From the NCBI GenBank assembly GCA_914767715.1, contig OU612075.1:1304001-1368000 (forward strand): DNA of 64,000 bases, in the 5' to 3' direction. Below are positions 25,450 to 38,096 of this stretch, piece by piece. Origin of the DNA: Membranipora membranacea. Taxonomy: Eukaryota; Bryozoa; Gymnolaemata; Cheilostomatida; Membraniporidae. The notes beneath the pieces are model-generated. The model worked only from the letters and a program-made list of their open reading frames with translations. It was not told where the DNA came from and searched no databases. A program made the position numbers and the translations under genes. Each line of letters begins with the position of its first letter. Positions within the stretch are counted from its first letter, which is position 1.

Positions 25450-27809
25450 ATAAGACACATTTCGTTTGACTGTTACATCAAGGTGGATCAGGACTTGTGT
25501 TCTGTAATCTACAATGGTTATCAATCTTCTAACACTCACTGGTATGTTAGGGAGGCTTCGTGCTGAGCTTTTCTGAAGGTATCAGTGACCAGTTGGGGTT
25601 GATGATATCACAGCTTTGATGATCTCCTAAGTCAATCTTCTCACTATGAGATTTGGTTTAGTAGTAAGATCTGCTCACATTAACTGTAATTTAATAATTG
25701 AGTATCTGATTATGGGCAGAACTGGATGTTTATGACAGTGGTCCGGTTAATGCTAACAAATCACAACCTCATAACCTGATCACTAGATGAACTTTATACA
25801 AGGAAGTTCTGTCATTGGCACAATGCAAAAACACCCGACTCGGCTCATTAGGTCATGAGATTAAAATCTAGTTTTTTAATTCATCAAACAATCCTGTTTG
25901 TGGGGTTTACATTTAACATTTGTTTATTGGATCAAGTATCACCAAAGCACACCAATGACTTTGATTCAAAGTCGTTACCTCCAGTTTTGCTATAAAATAG
26001 CTTTCTTGAGAATACATTTGGTTTCGCAATAAATATGTCCTTATCGCAAAGCAAAAACACCAGACTCAAAGACCACAATGGAGGGGTTTAATCATGAAAT
26101 GAGCCTGTGCTGAGATTTTAGTCGTTTTCATATAAAGGCTGCATGACTGTTTCATATATGAAGAAGGGGAAGACAACACATAGCACTCGCACCAGTTTTC
26201 AGAGATAATATAGTTGTGTGGTTGATGGTGCTGTAGGACTGGTGTTGAGTGTATCAGGTCTGAGCCCTAGGTGGGACATGTTGTGTATGCTTGGCTGCCC
26301 TTATAAGTCAAATCTATATGAGCTCTTAATTTTCTGATACTTACTGAGATGTTAGATAGGTTCTTTGCTGAGTTTTCATGAGAAGAAATTATCCATCAAT
26401 CCAATTTGGAGTTTTCTGATGCTAAGCTCGGACTACACAGTAAATGCAGCCAATGTAAGCTATAAAATAAACAGACAAGATAAGAAAAACACTAAGACTC
26501 TAGAGATGGTAGGACTCCCCAATCAAAGCACAGAACCCTAAGAGCATGACTTCACCGCTCAGATACGCCAGGAAATATCTTTAGCTATGATTCCAAATAT
26601 AAGTCCATTTGTAAGTTTCACTTCATAGAATCTACATCTCAGGGTCAAATGCCTAACACTGAATGTTAGGGTTTAAAATTTTAAAGTTTTTAATGACAGC
26701 TGAATGATTGATGACATTCCTATAAGGAAATTCCCCTTATATCACAAGTTACTTCAAATACCATGATATCATTGTGGCAAAAAATAGAAATAATATTAGA
26801 ATATCTTTACTATGAAGTAATGTAAAAAACCTTTTAAGACCATACTGTAGTGGTATGTTTATCAAATTCATAAACATACCACTGTAAGATCTGCTCACAT
26901 TCATTGCTAAGTGATAAGTATGGGTGAAGGTAAGGGAAGGTTTAATGTTTCTATAAACTCGGAAACAAAATCTGAAAATGTCAGCTATCTAAAAGTTAGC
27001 CTCATTCATCGAATGGTGCATAGAAAAAGGATAATAATTATTGGCTTCACCGCAACTAAACATCACAGATCAGTTCCAAAATATTATAACCAAGAATTTA
27101 TTGTCTATAAATAACTATAACACATTATATCCCTTACCTCGATCAGTGACCAGTGACCGATGACTTGTTACCAGTACCTAGTGACCAGGGTCCAGTGACC
27201 AGTACCCAGCAATCAGTGATCAGTTTTTCTGTAGATGGTCTTCTCAGTATAGGATTTGGTTCATTAGTAGGACCTGCTCTACTCACTGTAATATATCGTA
27301 TCAGAAAATTGAGTTTGGCTGCGGTAAATTTCAATCACAGCAGACATGGCACTGATTAAAAATCACAACTATCACAGCCTGATAGATGGATGAGCTTTAT
27401 ACAAGGAAGTTCTGTCAGTGTCGCAATAAAAACAAAGTGAATGTCATAATTGTTCAATAGGTCAAAAGGTTAACATTTAGTGTGAGCATGTTAACATATG
27501 CATGAAAAGCTCTCGTTTCACACAAAATCCCATCTGATTGAACAAAGGTGCAGAATTTTATAAGGTCAATATAATTTTCTTTTATGATACATTTTGAAAT
27601 GCCGAGGTTATTAAAGAGATTTTCCAGACACTGAAAACTAAGTTGTTTTAAACGACCAGTACCAACTTCTGTTTTACTCACCAATCAGAACAGTTACATC
27701 GATTTCTGTGAATTTATTAGACAGCTTCTGATAGCGTGGCTTTTATAGGTTGACGATAGATGTACAGACTGCAAAAGATAATAACCAAAAAACGAATAAT
27801 CATGATTTT
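25450..27809. repeat. Diverged repeats, no convincing gene
   Basis: Segments around 25.67-25.82 and 27.24-27.41 kb share ATTTGGTT, GATCTGCTC-like and TTTATACAAGGAAGTTCTGTCA motifs, so this is an old duplication. A GACCAGTG-rich stretch lies at 27.14-27.23 kb. Confidence 0.45.
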
Positions 27810-28330
27810 AAAGCTGCGTTTACACGTCCCGACAAATCGGCTAACAATAACAACTTCGACACAGATTATGAATCTGCTCTATAATCGTTGTCTGTCAACA
27901 TGTCAACGATACGTTATTTACACACTGTTCATGCCTAACCGATTTCGACACAAATTTCCAACCCAACTTGTTTCCAACCCAACTTGTCTCTGTTTGGCTA
28001 GTGAGACAACTAGTTGGTTTATTCAGTAGTAGTATTAGCTAGTTAGTAATTCATAGCTGGAGAGTGGAGATTGGAGACTCTCTAGTTGAAAGGCTACTGT
28101 TGTTCCCCTGCAGACTGAGACTGACAGAGAATCATGTATAATGATTCATCATCTGATGAAGATGTTATAATAGCAGCAGCAGCAGCAATAACTGTTATAA
28201 CAGCGGTACACGTTGCTGCTAAGGACAAGTAACCAAGTAACCAAGTAACCCAGCACTGAATCACTGCTGCGCTGTTATTGGCTGAACCATTCATAATCGT
28301 TGTACAGATCATGCTAGACAACTAACTAAT
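27810..28330 (+). mobile_element. Possible PIF/Harbinger-like element fragment
   Basis: AGCTGCGTTTACACG at the left resembles ends common in Harbinger-type elements. A 32-codon frame from 28135 begins MYNDSSSDEDVIIAAAAAIT, an acidic Ser/Asp start often seen in Harbinger transposases, and stops early. No DDE domain is present. Tentative. Confidence 0.25.
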
Positions 28331-28355
28331 ATAAAGATTGTATTCTAATATAGTA
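28296..28355 (+). repeat. 60-bp direct repeat, left copy
   Basis: Starts ATCGTTGTACAGATCATGCT and is identical to 28675-28734. The two copies bracket the 15-bp minisatellite. Confidence 0.85.
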
Positions 28356-28381
28356 GCTAGAATTTTGTTTTACGGGCCCAA

Positions 28382-28562
28382 ATGACCAGTGGCCTTATGA
28401 CCAGTGGCCTTATGGCCAGTGGCATTATGGCCAGTGGCTTTATGGCCAGTGGCTTTATGGCCAGTGGCTTTATGGCCAGTGACTTTTGGGCCAGTGGTTT
28501 TATGGCCAGTGGCTTTTTGGCCAGTGGTTTATGGCCAGTGGCTTTTTGGCAGTGGCCTTTTG
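28382..28562. repeat. 15-bp minisatellite
   Basis: About twelve units of ATGGCCAGTGGCTTT with point variants. Both strands are open as a consequence (MASGF repeats on plus, IKPLA repeats on minus), so these frames are not evidence of genes. Confidence 0.85.
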
Positions 28563-28674
28563 ACCCGAAATCACACCTAGCAACAGTGTCCAATGTCCCA
28601 TCCTATTGTATGATGAAAATTTCTAAGCAATTCTGCATCTCAGGTTTGCAGAATTAGGCACCTTTTTACTTCTT

Positions 28675-28734
28675 ATCGTTGTACAGATCATGCTAGACAA
28701 CTAACTAATATAAAGATTGTATTCTAATATAGTA
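28675..28734 (+). repeat. 60-bp direct repeat, right copy
   Basis: Identical to 28296-28355. Confidence 0.85.
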
Positions 28735-29340
28735 TTTAAAAATGATATAATTTCTAAAGCAACAATATTATCATAACTTTGAACCTTGAAAAAAGGACAG
28801 TCTGGTGACCTTATTCTCACCTATAGAATATAGACTTATGCCACAACATCAACACTTCTATCTTGTTAGGAAAAGAATCGTCAGAGTTGGAGTCTGCTGC
28901 CAGGAATTGAGCTTTTGCAGAACTTGTACAATCACACACATCCCTGGACTCAATATTATGACTGATAAGCTTGAAGCGCGTTATGTGACAGCATATACAA
29001 GGGCCGGTGATCACAGCTTGCAAACAGGTATTGATTTTCTTTTGTTTGTTTTTTTAGCTTTGTAATCTTAATATCTTTGAGTTTGTTGTTTGACTATAAT
29101 ACAGTGCAGATAATAGAACATTACCCTAGAAACGCTCAAATCATTGGCGCTGAAGGTATTTTATTACTGTTTGCATAATAATTATTGTAAATTTGATTAT
29201 TTACTAATGGCTAGGTTATGTATGACATTTTAACCTAGTGTTGATCTGCCATCTAACCTTATATGTTGATCACATTTCAGTTCGATTCTGGTGACCTACT
29301 AAATTTTAAAATTTTCAGTTGAAAAGAGCTCAACACTCAC

Positions 29341-29984
29341 CACCAGAAAGGTAAGCATAATGGAGATTGGCGGCTAAGAACATGGCTTCTCCTGGCTTCA
29401 GCTTCATATGATTGAGGAAGAATGCTGCAAACACTCTGACATCACCTGGGAACTGAGTATACAGTCGAAGTACCAGCTCCTTTAACACATTGTCTATACC
29501 TGAGAATAAGTGACGGAGATGATTGTATGATCTGATACAACAAAATTAAGTTTTCGCAGTGAGGCAGTGAAGAAAGTTTATTGAAGGGCCTTTAATGCTC
29601 TAACATGTTGTGCTCATGTTTAAATCCAAGTGACAAACCAAAGTTAGAAGACTAAAATGAGTCTATCATGGCCATAGAGTTGTTACATAACTCTATGATC
29701 AGGGCACAGAAAACTTTATCTGTCTAGCCAATACTGAATCACCATAAAAACTTTTGTTACATATATTATATGTTTTTAGATATTAATAGAATGCCCAACT
29801 AAATAAAAAGATGTTTAGCTAATCACACACACACACACTCACCTTTTACAAAGTCTCTGATTTCTTGGAAGGGTCTGAAGCTGCACATTCCCTCAAAGTG
29901 TGTGAGAGCCAGGGCCATCTCGGGTTTGTGGTTAGCATCTCTGTACGCATCTGGGAACTTCTTATTCAGCTCCTCTGCGTGTTT
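29341..29984 (-). pseudogene. Mannose-6-phosphate isomerase (type I) fragment, two exons
   Basis: Exon 29984-29843 encodes [20 protein letters not shown] and then [13 protein letters not shown]. Exon 29499-29341 encodes QFPGDVRVFAAFFLNHMKLK, PGEAMFLAANLHYAYLSG and a split Asp codon. Both are clear type I phosphomannose isomerase sequence (fructose-6-phosphate/mannose-6-phosphate interconversion, cytosol). The two exons join in phase, but the roughly 70 residues normally lying between them are absent. The expected next exon (CIECMACSDN region) and all earlier ones were not found nearby. The frames are intact, so the loss is structural: a fragment carried by duplication, or a gene with exons too far away to see. 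Confidence 0.75.
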
Positions 29985-32363
29985 CTATATCAGAAATCGG
30001 ATTGACTGTGAAAGGGGCATAACTCCAAAAAAACACAACGAGAGGCACCAACGTATTGTAATTACATTTTTTTTCTGGCAAGAATAAGACACCATGATCT
30101 TAGGCCACGGAAAAGTTAGATTACACTCTATCAGAAATAATGTATCCCATCTTGAAGGGATTCTTTAAACATACATTGTAGTAACCAACTCCGCAAGCTG
30201 ATATAATGAAATACTCCACTAATGGCTTGATGAGCTTCCATTACAGAATTCATTTTAAGCTAAAAACAGAAAGGAGCATTGGAATACAACAGAGCAATGA
30301 CTGCGTCGTGTTATTATATAATGATCACATGACAGGACTACATACATCTCTAACAAGGCTTGTCATTAGCTGATCTGTGACATGTATTTACAAACCATTT
30401 TTTCGGACTCAGTGAAGTTCACGGCAGACCAGTACCCTATTAGTGATTTCTGTGTGATGTCCATATATGACAGCTTCATCACTCAAGGTCATATATCTAC
30501 AGTGTACTATACAGGCATCTAAAATTAAGGAAATAATGTGGTAATTAATGTTAATGTGTAATTTCCATTGTGACACATAAATTTCTACAAGTCTATTCAT
30601 TGACTTTTCATAGGGGATGTGATATAGATGATATTATTAAATTATATTGAGCATTGAGCACTAATACAGGCTTAGACGGACATAAGTATAAAAATAAATA
30701 ACATCATGTGTATTGGTGTGACTTTTGTTATTGAGTTCATTCAAAAGGTCACTTTCAACACATATCAAAACTGATTGATTGAGTCGAGTCAGCGTTCCAA
30801 ACATCTTCTGAAGTTGATCACCAGTGTAGTTCAAGATTCAACACATTGGAGTTGTTCTCTCTCATTGACCTTCTACTTCAGAGAGTAAATAACTCCTATT
30901 TGTAGTGATAAGACAAAATTCATGAATTACCACTTTGCACCACAAGTATAACCAGTTATGATAGATTACCTTGGGACTCTCTGCTGATAGTCTAATAACA
31001 TCAGGCGCAGCTGCATCTGGTGATCTGGATATGAAAGAAATGTAAATAAAAGTACATGGTACCGCAGGAAAATCAAATAGCATGGAATATCAGATAACTC
31101 AAAATCAGCATACAGCCAAAAACGCTGACAACTATTCCAGCCAAGTATCACAACATTATCAAGAAGGCAAGGAAACCCTAACTACACCATGTAATATTAG
31201 AGTAATAAACGTTCATGTCTGCACAATAATCAATCCAGGGCCCCCATATAATTTCCTGGAAGTTCTATCAGTGAAGAAGCTAGCTTCAATACTGTAAGAT
31301 TCCATTACTTAGGATGTATCTGAGCTCAAGTTTGATCTGTTCAGCATTTCTCTCCTCCAGTGATAAACTTCAAGCCATTTGTCTGCAGCTTATCAGCCAG
31401 GGGAGCAACTCAGTACACAGATAGACTGTGCTCTTAGATAAATTGATGTTATATGTATCTATGCATTGCTTACTTGATTCTTTGGTATCATGAGGAAGAC
31501 ATTTTTTCAGCTTGACGTTCTATCTCTCTTTTTTTCCCTACAGACACTCCTGACTCCTGATCTGATGCTATTAATCTTTCTCTGGTCTGCGTTCTGTTCA
31601 CATCAATCATCATCTACAAATTATAGAAGGAGAGCAACAAGTTAGAATAGAGGACATGAAATCTGCCTGTGTGGCAGCAGTAGTTAAACACAGTATTCAT
31701 GTTGTTATCACTGTACTTTGCTTCAGCCCATGTTGGTTAAATAAGTGTTAACTTTTCCCACAGAAATCAACAAATGATGGCTAAGTGTCCTCATCATCTC
31801 ACCAGTCTGAGTGTTGAGTCTGTAATGTAGCTGAAATATAGAAAGGACTAGTAATATAGGTCACACACCTGTATAGAGATGGCGACTTGTTAGTATCAGA
31901 GTGTCTCTCTCAACTCTATGGTGTGTGAGGTAACTTTCTGTTAGTGTAGACTTCCATACATCTGGCTTGATTATAGAAGTAAGTCGCTTTAGGTGTCTCA
32001 GAGGTCAATATGCAGATAATACCACATTCTCGCATGTCATCTCTTATACATGAAACATGAAGCTGTGTTATTTGGAGTTGTCTGTCTATTTTAAGTGCGA
32101 GGCAACTTACAGAACAAAGTTGCGTATATTTATATATCTGACACCCTCCCTGCTGACACTGATGTGAGGGGTACCATCATAATTGATTTAGACGTCTGGT
32201 AGCCATTGGAAAACTCATAGACATCATACTCATCTAGACAACTCATATAAGCTGCTGGTTACATCACTTCTAAAAGAATAGATAAAAACTGACACAGTTA
32301 TATAAGGATAGAAGTTAATAAAAAATGCGAATTGTACACCCTTGCTTTGCTTGTGTATTAAAT

Positions 32364-32485
32364 TAGAACAAGTGTGTTCCCTCTGTGGTGGTGGAGGTTT
32401 ATTGCAAATGTGTGGTATCGAGGCGCCTCGATACCACACATTTGCAATAAACCTCCACCACCACAGTGGGAACATACTTGTTCTA
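32364..32485. repeat. 122-bp palindrome with no loop
   Basis: Arms of 61 bp meet at GAGGCGCCTC, with about three mismatches. Probably a MITE or an inverted duplication. Confidence 0.8.
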
Positions 32486-33650
32486 GTATCAAATGAAGCA
32501 GGATGATGATTCAAACCTGCCTTATGGAACACAAGCAGATTGTACAATGATTGTTGACTCACATATATTTGATGCACATTTTTAGAGGTTTCACAGCTAT
32601 ACATATATTAGAGTATGTTGTTCGACTCACAAATATATACTAGAATAATAGGTAGAGGAATTCTGTGTTGAAATTTTCATAAACACAGAAATCAGAATCA
32701 AACCCTCAGACAATAGTAACTAAGCCTATAGAAGCTATAGATGCTATAGATAATGAGATATTATTCAGTCAATAACAAAAGATTCACTAACTCTATATTA
32801 TTCTTTATTGTGTTGTAAAACCCTGCTATGTTTTTGTCTATGGCAGCATTAATGAGATGTTAGGCTACTGCAAACATTCAAATGTTATCTCAGGAAACAT
32901 GGGAAAATTTGAGAAATATGTCCACCTTGTTGTTTGTGCTCAAAGATTTTGTGAAAACTTTGGAAGGAATTAAATCTCTTTAAATTTAGTGCAGCGATCA
33001 ATAATGAGGACATTTGTGTAGCAGTGAGCTCCGGTATTTAATCCAGTAAAATGTTTAAAAGTTCGGACACAGCTCACATTCTTATTCTGACACACAGCAG
33101 GAATCATTTTAGCTGCCACTAAATACGGGCATTATAGAGGGCAAAACACTTGAGAATTTAACAATGAACTAAAATAACTCACAACATAAACAACCCAAGT
33201 TATATATTGAATTAATATAATATATACTATAACTATAATATATTAGACTACCTTAGTGTAGTGAAATATTCGCAGAGGGAAAAGTTTGCCATTTGGCATA
33301 GGCTCGAAATTTCTCAATTTGAGGCTTGCCAACATTTTCTCACTCTCTTTATTTTCAAAGTCAAAGCCAAGCGCTAACCCAAAGCTATCTAAACTAAACT
33401 CTAGCTGATATTAACTACTTGGGGTAAAATATAATATAAATTACGATGACCCCGCTCATTCATTGATATTGAGCGCTGAGATGTCAGAGCACTAGCTACT
33501 ACTTGTCCCAACCATATTTCTGGTTCTAATTTACCGCTATTTACAATGAACTATGCACCAACAAGTCAAAAAATTATTGAGAAGTCTAATGGTTGACGCC
33601 AAGACTGGTCATGTGGTATAAACTGGTCATGAAGATACTACTCTGAATTT

Positions 33651-33814
33651 AGTTTAAGCGCTTAAACGATATGGGGATAGCTGGTAGTAGCATTTCATTA
33701 TCAACCACTTTCCCAACCACCGACGTTTCAACTACCAACCACCGTTGGTTTGGGAAAGTGGTTGATAATGAAATGCCTCTACCAGCATCCCGCCACCATT
33801 TGAGCGCTTAAACT
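33651..33814. repeat. Fold-back repeat with AGTTTAAGCGCTTAAA end
   Basis: Imperfect arms contain GCATTTCATTATCAACCACT and its complement; the loop is near GACGTTTCAACTACC. The tip sequence is itself palindromic. MITE-like. Confidence 0.7.
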
Positions 33815-34598
33815 ACTCTGAACTGTATGTTTTATGTGAAGTTGATATCTGATGCTACATAGCTTTATATAAGTGAATACGACCGGAAATCTCTACATTG
33901 TCTTCTCTAATATAACAAGCATCATATTGGAAAATCGAGAACTCGATACACTTCATATTGAGAACTACTTCATACTACTTCACTAAATTCTTGTTATTTC
34001 AACAAGCCCTCAAAGTGTCGCTGTAAGAGATCAAGTTTCAAAGTAAAAGTATGGGCGTCATGTAAAACTAATCCAACAGCGATCCAGGTTTTCTATTTAC
34101 TCTGCTGCCGACATATCGGCAGCGAGACTAAGAGCATGTCAGAAGGCAGCAGTTTGATTGTCAGGCAGTGCTCAACTTAAGCAAACCCATCTCCACTACT
34201 GGGCACCTGCAGGGTCAGATAGGGATTTTTTCCCAAAGTTTATTTTTGGCCATTTTTTGAAGCCGAAGCAGGCTAAAATTTCCAGCTTATTGGTATAGAT
34301 TTTCACTTGCAGTACGTATCAGATTATTTCTGGTTGTGTTAAATTATTTGACCCTGGTTGATGCTTTGAAATTTGGAATTTCGAAACTTTCATGCTATTA
34401 TTCTGATGTAATCATCAAATTAATCAACAACAACAAACTTCAATTGAAGTATATTGAAGATCATTTAGTATCATTCATTCCATAATATAGGAATATGACA
34501 ACTCCTCTGCTCAACTGAAAATAATAACAGTCTCGCGTTGACATAATTTAGCATTTGGTCCTGAACGGTACGGTTATGGCAAGATATACAGTACTTAC

Positions 34599-34711
34599 TC
34601 TGCAAAGCAGATATATCACATCAGCAAGATAGTACTGTAAATACCCTTGAGATAGCTCCATTACCGATCTGCCTGTCATTGATTCATCACTCGTGGGTAC
34701 TATGGATATAT
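34599..34711 (-). pseudogene. Exon-like segment resembling caspase p10
   Basis: 113 nt between a TTTTTTACAG acceptor and a GTAAGT donor, with the same entry and exit phases as caspase exon 10 (110 nt). It reads SDESMTGRSVMELSQGYLQY and then LADVIYLL, which fits the TGS-x-FI helix pattern of p10 loosely. No catalytic exon lies next to it. Could be part of an unrecognised gene. Confidence 0.3.
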
Positions 34712-34846
34712 CTGTAAAAAAACCTGAAGTTGCGACGAGTATGAATGAACCGGTGTGACTGAATTCTAAAAACAAGTTTTAATTAGAATAGGGAAGCGGT
34801 ATGTAAGTAGCTTTAGATGAATGCGGCAGTAATTTAGAAACAATAG

Positions 34847-34920
34847 TATCTCACTTTACTTTCCCTACCTGCTTTCCTTACACATGAAGGGAACACAAGT
34901 AGGGAAAGCAAAGTGAAATA
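34847..34920. repeat. Short fold-back repeat
   Basis: TATCTCACTTTACTTTCCCT pairs with AGGGAAAGCAAAGTGAAATA; loop near ACACATGA. Confidence 0.65.
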
Positions 34921-35441
34921 TTATCATCATACTAATAATAGTCGAAATATATGAGGTTTTGAGGTCACATGGGGGGAGAGGGTTGGGTTGAAAGCTGCTC
35001 AACACCAATATAAAAATTAAACAATGGGGAATAACTGATGATTATAGTTCATACATGATTCATCATATTCATGGTATTGTCGGCTTCTTCTAAAGGCAGC
35101 TGAAGTTATAATTAAGCTCGCTGTGTTAACTGAAACATACGTCTATTACTTGATTAAATTACCAATTATATCATGTCACACATTTTCAGTGTAAACTTAA
35201 TTTTGTCCAATACGCACATTTTCACAACGACATCAATATGCAGCAAACAGTAGCGGAACAAAAAGGCATTCTTTTCTTGGCTAAATATGAATTTAATTTT
35301 TTGATAATTCAAAAATGTCAAAGCCTCTTTTACCAGCCACCCTAGGTTATTATATGTGAATTCAGGGATTAAGAATCCAGTTGATAAACAAAATGCAATG
35401 TACATTTTCCATCTGTAGAACCCACGAGATAAAAAACTAAC

Positions 35442-35551
35442 CTGAACATCATCTAGGAAGGAGAGCAGCTCATTTTTTAGCGTGACATCTGTACTCTGGG
35501 GGCCGTGGTAGTTCTGACTAATTCTTACATCATGTACTGAATAACATCTTT
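35442..35551 (-). other. Unrecognised exon-like segment
   Basis: 110 nt from a TTATTACAG acceptor to a CAG-GTTAGT donor, reading HDVRISQNYHGPQSTDVTLK and then NELLSFLDDVQ. The IS-x-x-Y...D...L...V spacing is like the start of a caspase p20, but the S1 arginine is absent and the match is weak. Its exit phase does not join the exon-like segment at 34.6 kb directly. Confidence 0.3.
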
Positions 35552-35845
35552 CTGTAATAACATTGCGCACTTGTAAGTGCAACATACAAGGTGGTGTACC
35601 TGCCTAACTGATCACCCCGGACTTTATATCCCTCGCCGGGGGGGGGGGGGGCGTCGAGCGAGGGGCAAAAGTCTGGGGGTCCCAGACTATATCCCACTTA
35701 GTGTGAGAACTAGAGTTTGGATTGCTACTTGATATGACACACAAGAGGGGATAATCCGCGAGTGAAGTGTGACTCGAGAGCTTCTCATAAGTGGACAGTG
35801 TTTTCATAGTCATATCAATGTCTGTTATGTCTATGTGAATGAAAG

Positions 35846-35973
35846 CATGGGCCCCTGGAACTTGCATGTCTTTACTTTGCCAATGTCCACTATTTGGTGG
35901 TTGATAGTGGACATTGGGCCTGGCAAAGTAAAGACATGTAAGTCCCAGGGGCCAATGGTCCCAGGGGCCCATG
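35846..35973. repeat. Fold-back repeat, CATGGGCCCCTGG ends
   Basis: Arms share TGTCTTTACTTTGCCA and its complement around a short TTGGTGGTTG loop. No coding sense. Confidence 0.75.
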
Positions 35974-36694
35974 AATGAAAGCTAGTCTAGTCATAAAAGA
36001 CAATGAAGCAAGAACATCTCTTATATATGTGTGGATAAAAAATTTCCTTCATAGTGATGCCATTTTGGAGGCTGGTTTACTTAGCCTTCTCACGCGGCCA
36101 ACAAACCAAAAAAACATAAGAACCAAAGCTCGCCGTGACAAGGCTATGGATTACCCTTGTAAAATGTTATATTTGATTTGGTCCGATTGGATGAGTTTGG
36201 AGCCTGGGTTTTGTATACAAACTGGTTAATACTATATGGTTTTTGTTATTGTACTCATTTCAATCAGTTGAATAATTTGATTTTTACTCCTGATTGTGGC
36301 ACGGGATATATCAAAATGGTGGAACACCTGGCCGTTACCTGGCTAGGGTTTGGTTTTCAGGCTAACTGTACTACCGAAACAAACTCACCATGAATGAGCC
36401 GAGAGAGGATAACTCCTGGGTAGAGAACTCCTGGATAGATAACTTCAGCCTAGAGAGGGTCGTGCTGGTGGCCAAGCCAACCTAGCAGAGCTGTTTGCTG
36501 AGGGTCGTACTGGTTAAACAGTTGAGTAAATATTTAGCTAGTTATAAATTCCACTTCTTCAATCATGTATGGAAAGGAAATTGTCTCCTCTTTTGAATAC
36601 TGCAATCCTCCAGGGTATCACAACATGATAAGACAGTATAGGTACAGCAGACCACTTATATCTATATACTACGTAATTATGATCAATTAATTAC

Positions 36695-36766
36695 CTTGTG
36701 ATCCTCTGCTGATATTTTGATAATCTCAGACACAGCTGTATCTGTTGATCTGAATCTCCCTGACTT
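36695..36766 (-). pseudogene. Short exon-like piece, copy of that at 2.8 kb
   Basis: Same 72-nt segment with the same splice signals. Flanking sequence 36505-36900 also matches 2590-2940, so it moved as part of a duplicated block. Confidence 0.35.
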
Positions 36767-37003
36767 CTAAGAAACAGGCCTCATCACACAGCGGTTATAT
36801 ATGATATACAACTAAAACAGATATCCTCACATATGAAACTCAGATATAAGATCAAATATTGAATCTTATTAAAGATATAAAGCCCAAACCCCCTCCCTAC
36901 CTCAAAGTCAGTCAGTATTAATAAGTGAAGTATGTCTCAGACGTCACCGTGCAGATAGACCTGGGAAAAGAAACACAGATAGTTATAACTATTCTAATTG
37001 GTT

Positions 37004-37482
37004 GCTAACTTGAAAATCCTCATCTACAAGACTGCTATACGGCCAGCTCTGGCGTATGGGAATGAGACCTGGCCCGTAACAGAAACCCTTATAGACAGGG
37101 TTAGCTCTTGTGAAATGCGAATGCTAAGGTACTGCATGGGGATAAGCTTAGAGGAACATCGAAGGAATGAAGAGATAACAGTCGAAGCAAATATAATGCC
37201 AACCAGGGATGTCATGAGCAAAAAGAGGCTAGAATGGTATGGTCATGTTTGTCGACGTGAGAGTGATGAAGATATCAGGAGAGTGTACGAGATGAGGGTA
37301 GAGGAAAGCAGAGGGCGTGGACGGCCAAAACAGCGCTGGAGTGACACAATCAATGCCGACCTTCGCTGGCTAGATCTAGAACGAGGTGATACAAGTGACC
37401 GAATAAGGTGGAGAAGTTTGGTGGAACTAGGAGTCAGGCAAAAACCCGCCACCCGATCAGGACATGGCGGTGAAAGGTGAAC
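37004..37482 (+). mobile_element. 3' end of a LINE ORF2, inserted with target duplication
   Basis: The frame reads LKILIYKTAIRPALAYGNET, then EMRMLRYCMGIS, KKRLEWYGHVCRR and GRGRPKQRWSDTI, the usual C-terminal part of an RTE/related LINE polyprotein. The 479-bp insert is flanked by AATTGGTT at 36996-37003 and 37483-37490. The duplicate block at about 48.85 kb has the empty site. The 5' truncation is typical of LINE insertion. Confidence 0.85.
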
Positions 37483-37999
37483 AATTGGTTCCATGTAAAT
37501 CTTACCGTTATTAAAGCAGCCTAATTTTGGACCACAGTTACAAGGGTAGATAAATATTCATATGTTTTTCATGAATTCTAAACTAAACTTCAGGCAGTTC
37601 ATATATTCACTCCATCTATTTCGAGTCTCAAGGCATATATGATTTCATGCTGCAACATCGAGGACGGTTGTTTTAAGGGTAAAAAATCACCTCATTTTAT
37701 CATTTCTTTTACTGTCAGACCAGACCATGGGCTTGGTAATCAGGAAGGATATCTCAGCCATGTGTGACAGATTGAAATAAGGAACTCTATGTTATTATGT
37801 CATGTTTAAAGCATTTGTACGCAGTGAGTGACCACAAAAACCGAGCTTTTATGGTCTGCAATTTGGCTGTTTTTTTTACAATTCTCAAACTAAAATAATT
37901 GCCAAGTCATATAGGACCTGAGATGCTCAACTCAAGTTAAATTGAATACGACAGACCGGTGACTGCGTTATGTAAAGACGTTATGACAGGACTACATAC

Positions 38000-38096
38000 C
38001 TGGAGGTGTAGTGATATTTGTTCCGGTGACTTCTCCGTATTGTACTGTATACATACTGAGAGGAGTACGCGGACACTGGAGCCGGTCTCCTGATTC
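38000..38096 (-). pseudogene. Diverged p10-like exon (exon-10 relative)
   Basis: A 97-nt segment between a TTGTTAG acceptor and a GTATGT donor. One frame reads NQETGSSVRVLLSVCIQY, resembling exon 10 of the caspase-only paralog (SPETGSAFIRALVVTLYKF). Comparison with its duplicate at 49.4 kb shows more synonymous changes in this frame than in the other fully checked frame. All three frames are open, so assignment is uncertain. Confidence 0.4.

Noticed and set aside
28357-28657. Open frames on both strands with MASGF or IKPLA repeats
   Set aside because: They are by-products of a 15-bp minisatellite whose unit is a multiple of three.
32230-32604. 124-codon minus-strand frame
   Set aside because: It runs through both arms of a 122-bp palindrome; no homology or splice context.
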